From positions 992,001 to 1,056,000 of the forward strand of contig OY759969.1 of assembly GCA_963662865.1 (NCBI GenBank): a DNA stretch of 64,000 nucleotides. Reading direction: 5' to 3'. The translations under genes were made by a program, and so were the position numbers. The notes beneath the pieces are model-generated. The model saw only the letters and a program-made list of their open reading frames with translations. It made no database searches and had not been told where the DNA came from. This DNA comes from JAJDYQ01 sp963662865. Its GTDB lineage: Bacteria > Pseudomonadota > Gammaproteobacteria > JAJDYQ01. Shown one piece after another: positions 58,942-64,000 of the stretch; positions within the stretch are counted from its first letter, which is position 1, and each line of letters begins with the position of its first letter.

Positions 58942-60587
58942 CCCAAAACAAATACAGCCATATCATTATCGGTGCGGGCCACAATGCCCTGATTTGTGCA
59001 AACTATCTGGCAAGAAAAGGGAAAAAAGTCCTGGTTTTAGAGCGCCGCCAACAATCAGGCGGAGCCGCGGCTACGGAGGAAGTTTTTCCCGGTTATAAAA
59101 TTTCCCGCTACTCATATGTATTCAGTATTTTCAGAAAAAAAATAATAGACGAGTTGTTTCCCAAAAATTGGCGGCAGGAATTGATTTTATACCCGACTGA
59201 ACCATCTTTATTTATTCCTACAAAAAAAACGGGCAGGTATTTGCTCATCAGCAACGAATTACTTAAAACCAGGCAAAATATTGCCGAATTCAGCGATAGG
59301 GAAGAAGCCGATAATTACGCAAAATTTTACCAGTTATTGCAGGATACCATACGCCTTATTGAACCTCTTTGGGATGAAGCGCCAGCCTCCTCTTTAACGA
59401 GCGCTCTCAAAACTCTGCCCAAAATAAGGCTTCCTAAAAATAATTCCATAGGCGATATAGTCCAGTTCCTTAATTCTTCTTCTGCGGGAATCCTGAACCA
59501 ATGGCTTAAGAACGATTGTTTAAAAGCCGCTTTATCCTATGCCGGCACGGTCGGACAAATGCAGTCACCCTACTCTATTGGCAGCGCCTTTTTGCAGCTC
59601 CACCATGTTGCCAACACCATTGCCCTGGATGGCCAAAACAACACACAGAAAGCGCTAAAGCCACGCTATTATCCACGAGGTGGCATGGGCTCGGTGAGCG
59701 AATATCTTGCCAACCTTGCCATCCAGCAAGGCGCCGTTATCCAGACCCAGGCACCGGTCAAAAAAATACTCACTGAAAACCAACAGGTTAAAGGGGTTGA
59801 GATGGCGGATGGAACTATCCTCGAAGCGCCTTACGTGATCTCTAATGTCAGCCACGATTTGACCTTTAATCAAATGCTGGATAACCCAGGCAAGCTGCCG
59901 CCAGAGTTTCAAAGGGGGTTAAAATCAATTGATTACAGCACCAACTGCAGCAAACTGAATTTGGTACTTAAAGACATCCCTGACTTCAAATGTCTGGCAG
60001 ACAGGATAGACCCCGAAGACGATTATCAGACAAGAAAGCAGCAAGCCTGCGAAATCATGCATAACACGCTCATTGTCGGCGAGAATATGCAACAGCTACA
60101 CCATAACTATCTATTGGCCGAGCAGGGAAAGCTTCCATCTAAACCAACCATTCAAATGCTGATGCCGTCTTTATTGGATGATTCACTCACCCCGGCAAAC
60201 AGCTCTGACCTGGTGGTTCTGTTGTTTGTTCAGTACACGCCCTACGACATCAAAGGAGGTTGGAACCAAAAAAACAGGGAGAAGCTTATACAACTGACCT
60301 TTAAGCACATAGAGGAATATGCACCCAATTTCAGCCAGTTGGTCAAGTATGTTGATGCCGTTTTCCCTCCGGATATTGAGGCAGAGCTTGGCTTAACGGG
60401 TGGTAATATTTTTCAAGGAAGCATGGACTTAAGCAATCTCTATGCAAGCCGTCCCATGCCTAAATACAACCAGTATCAAAGCCCGATCAGAGGCCTGTTC
60501 AGTTGTTCATCGGCCAACCATCCCGGCGGTGGGGTTTGTGGTGCCGCTGGCCGCAACGCCGCTATGGCCATCCTGAAAAGCACCTGA
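58929..60587 (+). CDS. FAD-dependent oxidoreductase, PYROXD2/phytoene-desaturase-like
   Basis: 552 residues. N-terminal FAD dinucleotide motif HIIIGAGHNALICANYLARKG with ERRQQSGGAA after it; MGSVSEYLANLAIQQGA and VKGVEMADGTILEAPYVISN in the middle; C-terminal SANHPGGGVCGAAGRNAA closing the FAD site. This is the pattern of PYROXD2-type proteins (COG1233), whose substrate is unknown. Start at ATG 58929 or 58935. Stand-alone gene between an antitoxin relic and hupE. Confidence 0.9.
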   Translation: MNMPSQNKYSHIIIGAGHNALICANYLARKGKKVLVLERRQQSGGAAATEEVFPGYKISRYSYVFSIFRKKIIDELFPKNWRQELILYPTEPSLFIPTKKTGRYLLISNELLKTRQNIAEFSDREEADNYAKFYQLLQDTIRLIEPLWDEAPASSLTSALKTLPKIRLPKNNSIGDIVQFLNSSSAGILNQWLKNDCLKAALSYAGTVGQMQSPYSIGSAFLQLHHVANTIALDGQNNTQKALKPRYYPRGGMGSVSEYLANLAIQQGAVIQTQAPVKKILTENQQVKGVEMADGTILEAPYVISNVSHDLTFNQMLDNPGKLPPEFQRGLKSIDYSTNCSKLNLVLKDIPDFKCLADRIDPEDDYQTRKQQACEIMHNTLIVGENMQQLHHNYLLAEQGKLPSKPTIQMLMPSLLDDSLTPANSSDLVVLLFVQYTPYDIKGGWNQKNREKLIQLTFKHIEEYAPNFSQLVKYVDAVFPPDIEAELGLTGGNIFQGSMDLSNLYASRPMPKYNQYQSPIRGLFSCSSANHPGGGVCGAAGRNAAMAILKST

Positions 60588-60672
60588 GTAGCCGAATGCA
60601 AAAACCTGGAAACAATCTTCCTCGATAATTGCATACCCTTAGTCCCCGTCGATACCGGTCAATACAAAGGTG

Positions 60673-61824
60673 CTAAAACGGCATTCTCTCAAATGTCCAG
60701 TACAGCCCTGTAAGGGCTATAACCGCTGAACCCGGAATGATGATAACCGTGCGATACCATTGCCGATGACGGCACCAGACACCTACCGCAGCAAAGGCCA
60801 TGAGAATGATCGCCAACTGGCCAATTTCGACACCGATATTAAAGCTGATCAACGCCGTCAGAAAGGCGTCATCCGGCATACCGAACTCCTGCAAAACACC
60901 CGCAAAACCCATGCCATGCAACAACCCGAAGGCAAATACCAGAACCAGCCGGCTGGTATGCAGATTCCGATGCCGGATATTTTCCGCTCCGATGTAGGCG
61001 ATCGACAGGGCGATCAATGGCTCCACGATACTCGCCGGAAGGTTAATGTAACCAGCCATGGTCAGGCCCAGCGTGACCGTATGCGCCACCGTAAACATGG
61101 TAACCTGCCACAGTAGCGGTTTCATCTTCGTGCCGAGCAAAAAGATACCCAGTATGAACAGTATGTGGTCGAGCCCTTTGGGAAGGATGTGTTCAAACCC
61201 GGAAACCACGTAGAGCCAGGTGGTCTCGCTTACCGGCCGTCTGGTAAACACTTCGGTCAGCGAAAAAGGTTCGGAGCGTTCGCCCTCCTGCAACCATTGC
61301 CATTCCGACCAGTGCCATTTTTCCTGGTTCTCATCAATCTGACGCACTCGAACCGAGTTATCACCAAATCCGGCCGGATAATACCAGTCAGCCGTCTCCG
61401 CCGAACGGTCCGCTTCGCCCTCCAGGGTAATCACGCTGATACGCGGAACTCCGGTATATCCCGGTTCCGGTATTTTCGTGTCCGTAACAACAAGAGAGAC
61501 CCGATGGCTATCAAACCGCAGCTCAATCTGTTCGGCAAAGTATTGCCTGAAGGGTTGCCACTTTTTATCCAGCTCCGAAGCCTGTAGTTCACGCAGGACA
61601 TCGTAAGCCTCTGCCATTGGCGAATCCTGGGTATTTTTGTATCTGGCATTTATTCCCGTCAATAACGCCTCTATACTCGCCCGGACTTCAATTCTGTATA
61701 TGCCATTGACATTTATGCTGATTTCAACCAGTGCCGGCCGCACCACATCAGCCACTGATGCCGAGGGCAGGAACATTACCAGAAGAGGCATCATCGTTAG
61801 AAACAGGCTTTTTAGTTGCGACAT
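60673..61824 (-). CDS. HupE/UreJ-family membrane protein
   Basis: 383 residues. Signal peptide at ~1-25, a periplasmic region (~26-205), then a six-span membrane domain with the family motifs GLDHILFILGIFLL, FTVAHTVTLGL, EPLIALSIAYIGAENI, FAFGLLHGMGFAGVL and SFNIGVEIGQLAIIL. Conserved His residues in these motifs suggest metal (nickel/cobalt) transport, as shown for HupE of Rhizobium. No hydrogenase or urease gene is nearby, so the substrate is uncertain. Confidence 0.88.
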   Translation of the reverse strand: MSQLKSLFLTMMPLLVMFLPSASVADVVRPALVEISINVNGIYRIEVRASIEALLTGINARYKNTQDSPMAEAYDVLRELQASELDKKWQPFRQYFAEQIELRFDSHRVSLVVTDTKIPEPGYTGVPRISVITLEGEADRSAETADWYYPAGFGDNSVRVRQIDENQEKWHWSEWQWLQEGERSEPFSLTEVFTRRPVSETTWLYVVSGFEHILPKGLDHILFILGIFLLGTKMKPLLWQVTMFTVAHTVTLGLTMAGYINLPASIVEPLIALSIAYIGAENIRHRNLHTSRLVLVFAFGLLHGMGFAGVLQEFGMPDDAFLTALISFNIGVEIGQLAIILMAFAAVGVWCRHRQWYRTVIIIPGSAVIALTGLYWTFERMPF

Positions 61825-61902
61825 TATTTAAGATATAATGTAAGATGAAGAAAGCTTTACCAGGCAGGCGCAATCTACTAAAACCTTGCTAAAAAGCCAA
61901 AA

Positions 61903-62247
61903 GTGCATAAGCTCGAAAACGTATCGCACTTTTTACAGGAGGACAGCCCAGGTAGCCATGATCGGGAAATTGGCGCGGCTGGTGCCGTAATTAAAGGTGC
62001 CAGGAGGGCTGGGGCGGCGAGCCATGGCCCACTACATCAAAAGTTAGAAGGCTGCTACCCGATCATCCGTTATGCCATGAAAGCCGATATGAATAATGCA
62101 GTCACCGCACAGCACCTGAGTGTGCTGGAGTTCTGGGATCAACACGAACTGCAAGCGGCCCTGGGTCACAGTGGTCAAAACCGTCACACTCTATATGCTT
62201 GGAAGAAGGCGTATAATGAACAGGGATTGGCGGGCTTGATGCCGTGA
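61903..62247 (+). mobile_element. IS481-like fragment, copy 3 (left part)
   Basis: The left terminal repeat (GTGCATAAGCTCG, then CGCACTTTTT) and the transposase N-terminus (MNNAVTAQHLSVLEFWDQHE, TLYAWKKAYNEQGLAGLMP) match copy 1. About 60-70 bp of extra sequence lie between the terminal repeat and the coding part. The copy is cut exactly where another IS remnant begins, so only ~345 bp survive. Confidence 0.75.
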
Positions 62248-62387
62248 TCAAAAGCGCCTGGTTGTTAGTCCCGCAGTTAAGTAGTTTAGATTTATTGTGA
62301 ACCGCTTGGGTTCTTTTGTCCAATGTTTGCAGATCAATTCATAGGGGGTCAGTCCCTTGAGCGTCTTAAGGTGCTTTGTAAAAAATG
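62248..62387 (-). pseudogene. C-terminal remnant of a different IS481-type transposase
   Basis: The minus-strand frame HLKTLKGLTPYELICKHWTK and EPKRF, ending RRF and TGA at 62248, matches the well-known IS481 tail (LKTLxGLTPYExICKxWTxEPxRF). It abuts copy 3 head to head, forming a chimeric scar. 62388-62511 shows no gene. Confidence 0.75.
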
Positions 62388-62511
62388 TATAACTCACAAT
62401 AATTTATTGATGCTAATGTCGTAATGTATTATAATCCGGCGATGGAAATGACAAAAGTGCAGGCATAGCTGTGGTGGCGTCTGATAATAGTCATACTTGG
62501 GGACCTGAGAT

Positions 62512-63312
62512 ATGAGGCACACGCCGGTCAGCCTTTCATTGCTGTTATTTATCCTGCTACTGGGCTTATCTTCAGCATCTGCTGCGGGGACCTATTCCTT
62601 TATCATTCAGCCGATCTTGCCGGCAAAAAAGACCGAAGTCGCTTATGCTCCGCTAATTGCCTATCTTAATGAAAAGACCGGCCATACTTTTGAGCTGGAA
62701 ACTGCCTCGAATTTTCTCTCTTACTGGCAGGAAATGAAAAAAGGCAAATACGATGTCGTTGTGGACGCCGCACACCTGACCGACTACCGTGCCCAAAAAA
62801 TGGGCTACAGACCGACTGCCAAGGTACTTAATGTTGTTAGTTTTACCTTGGTCACCGGAGAAGATGTCTTTGCCTTCGAACCGTCCGAGCTTGTTGGAAA
62901 ACGCATTGCCAGCCTGGCCTCACCCAGTCGTGGCGCACTTACGCTGGATGCCTTTTTTGATAACCCTGTACGGCAGCCTATCCTCCTGGAGGTCACTAAC
63001 GCCCAAGAAGCCATTGACAAGGTTCTCAACAAAAGCGCACATGGCGCCATCATTCCCACACCACTCGCTGGTGCCAATCCCCAGCTAAATATCGTTACTA
63101 CAGAGGAACAGTGGCCTCACATGGCATTATCGGTATCACCGGATGTGCCCGAAGATGTTGCAACCGCCCTCCAAACCGCTTTGCTTGAAGCATCGAACTC
63201 ACCCAAAGGGCAGACAATGCTGGAACAAATCAATCTCCCTGGTTTCGAAAAGGCTGATTCCAACCTCTACCGGGGTTATTCCGATATCCTGAAGAGTTTC
63301 TGGGGATATTAG
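62512..63312 (+). CDS. PhnD-like phosphate/phosphonate periplasmic binding protein
   Basis: 266 residues, signal peptide 1-25 (LLLGLSSASAAG). Type 2 periplasmic binding fold of the PhnD/DUF3834 kind: AYAPLIAYLNEKTGHTFELE, YDVVVDAAHLTDYRA, VGKRIASLASPSRGALTLDAFF and HMALSVSPDVPEDVATALQTALL. No ABC permease or ATPase is adjacent, so it may be an orphan binding protein or part of a signalling or stress system. Ligand not determinable. ahcY follows in the same direction but has its own promoter. Confidence 0.85.
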   Translation: MRHTPVSLSLLLFILLLGLSSASAAGTYSFIIQPILPAKKTEVAYAPLIAYLNEKTGHTFELETASNFLSYWQEMKKGKYDVVVDAAHLTDYRAQKMGYRPTAKVLNVVSFTLVTGEDVFAFEPSELVGKRIASLASPSRGALTLDAFFDNPVRQPILLEVTNAQEAIDKVLNKSAHGAIIPTPLAGANPQLNIVTTEEQWPHMALSVSPDVPEDVATALQTALLEASNSPKGQTMLEQINLPGFEKADSNLYRGYSDILKSFWGY

Positions 63313-63364
63313 TCAAGGGAGCTATGACTTAGTCAGAGTTTCTTTAATTAATTTCTCCGAAATC

Positions 63365-63393
63365 TTCACAAACAGGCTGACAGCCGCTAGTAT
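63365..63393 (+). promoter_or_regulatory. ahcY: candidate promoter of ahcY
   Basis: -35 TTCACA (63365-63370), 17-bp spacer, -10 TAGTAT (63388-63393). The expected start at about 63400 coincides with the first base of the SAH riboswitch, which supports it. Confidence 0.6.
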
Positions 63394-63400
63394 TCAACCT

Positions 63401-63467
63401 GCTCCGAGGGGCGTTGCAACAACCATCGCAGGTTGTCAGGCTCGGATTCGCTGCAACGGCGCTCATT
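63401..63467 (+). ncRNA. S-adenosylhomocysteine (SAH) riboswitch
   Basis: GCTCCGAGGGGCGTTGCAAC, then a hairpin ACAACC/GGTTGT, TCAGGCTCGG and CTGCAACGGCGCTCA. CCGAG pairs with CTCGG (P1), and GTTGCA with TGCAAC forms the pseudoknot-like P4, as in the published SAH motif. It senses SAH and turns on ahcY when SAH builds up. Confidence 0.92.
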
Positions 63468-63495
63468 ATGTTTTCACTTTAACCGGAGACTATAG

Positions 63496-64000
63496 ATGAG
63501 TGCTGAAATTAATTCCGCTGCTATCGACCAATCCATTCTCGACGCCACCGACTTCAAGGTGGCTGATCTTTCATTGGCGGATTGGGGTCGTCGCGAAATC
63601 ACCGTCGCCGAGTCTGAAATGCCCGCTCTTATGGCGTTGCGTCGTAAATATGGAGAAAGCAAGCCACTGGCCGGCGCAAAGATTATCGGCAGTATCCATA
63701 TGACGATTCAGACCGCTGTTTTAATTGAGACACTGGTGGAACTGGGCGCAGAAGTCCGCTGGTCTTCCTGTAATATTTTTTCAACCCAGGATCATGCCGC
63801 CGCAACAATTGCCGCCCGCGGCATTGCCGTTTATGCCTGGAAAGGGCAAACCATTGAAGAGGGTGAATGGGCGCTTGAACAGACCATACTGAAAAATGGC
63901 AAACCCTGGATGGAATGCAATATGTTACTCGACGATGGCGGCGACCTGACTAATATGGCCCACGACAAATATCCAGAAATACTTGCCAATGTAAACGGCA
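63496..64000 (+). CDS. ahcY: adenosylhomocysteinase (C-terminus cut by window edge)
   Basis: Hydrolyses S-adenosylhomocysteine to adenosine and homocysteine in the methyl cycle. ATG 63496 follows GGAG. 168 codons are visible: DFKVADLSLADWGRREI, ESEMPALMALRRKYG, IIGSIHMTIQTAVLIETL (usually CLHMTxQTAVL), VRWSSCNIFSTQDHAAAAI-like region (here AAATIAA) and WKGQTIEEGEW, all at the expected places of the N-terminal substrate domain. The NAD domain lies outside. Controlled by the SAH riboswitch just upstream. Confidence 0.97.
   Translation, partial: MSAEINSAAIDQSILDATDFKVADLSLADWGRREITVAESEMPALMALRRKYGESKPLAGAKIIGSIHMTIQTAVLIETLVELGAEVRWSSCNIFSTQDHAAATIAARGIAVYAWKGQTIEEGEWALEQTILKNGKPWMECNMLLDDGGDLTNMAHDKYPEILANVNG

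Overview
The window looks like a chromosome segment of a gammaproteobacterium. The evidence is gene content and order: birA-coaX-SPOR-tRNA-Thr beside an rRNA operon, tyrS diverging from an M23 peptidase plus anmK, a SAH riboswitch in front of ahcY, and a typical 16S-tRNA-Ile-tRNA-Ala-23S-5S set read on the minus strand. Housekeeping genes are intact, but many neighbours are decayed: rlmE, a nucleotide-sugar dehydrogenase, a PCuAC copper chaperone, a UvrD-like helicase, several insertion sequences and one copy of a barrel-protein gene. Decay plus IS remnants plus very large repetitive surface proteins suggests a genome under relaxed selection, perhaps host-associated; that last step is inference.

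Layout. 1-2.3 kb: ftsH (cut by the left edge) preceded by a multi-hairpin element and a remnant of its usual partner rlmE. 2.3-3.4 kb: IS481-like element with a damaged DDE motif. 3.6-5.5 kb: nucleotide-sugar dehydrogenase pseudogene overlapping an NAD-dependent epimerase gene. 5.7-6.9 kb: decayed paralogue of the barrel proteins found later. 7.2-9.6 kb: secreted DUF4384/coiled-coil/trypsin-fold protein whose catalytic serine motif is lost. 9.9-12.4 kb: birA, coaX, SPOR gene, tRNA-Thr. 12.5-14.6 kb: FadL-type porin behind a 26-bp perfect palindrome, then a split PCuAC gene. 14.6-22.2 kb: minus-strand rRNA operon, with an intervening sequence in 23S helix 45 and about 1.9 kb of protein genes inserted between tRNA-Ile and tRNA-Ala. 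22.2-27.6 kb: HTH regulator/outer membrane protein pair sharing a palindrome, tyrS, an IS fragment, M23 peptidase, anmK.

27.8-51.2 kb is dominated by two minus-strand genes for giant Calx-beta-like repeat proteins ending in an outer-membrane-type beta-barrel: an intact 2,325-residue one with a 55-bp homopolymer just upstream of its start, and a second of about 13.3 kb built from near-identical 1,044-bp repeats and interrupted by three frameshifts. Between them lie a family 4 uracil-DNA glycosylase gene and leuA, the latter behind a possible leucine-rich leader peptide. 51.2-55.6 kb: RND pump and its adaptor. 55.7-58.6 kb: a small accessory island (zinc-ribbon protein, PUA/EVE-like protein, RelE/HigB-like toxin, HTH-ImmA/IrrE protein). 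58.6-64 kb: orphan ribbon-helix-helix antitoxin, a PYROXD2-like oxidoreductase, HupE/UreJ protein, a chimeric pair of IS remnants, a PhnD-like binding protein, and ahcY under a SAH riboswitch (cut by the right edge).

All calls come from reading the sequence and family knowledge; no database search was run. Gene boundaries of rRNAs and mobile elements are approximate.
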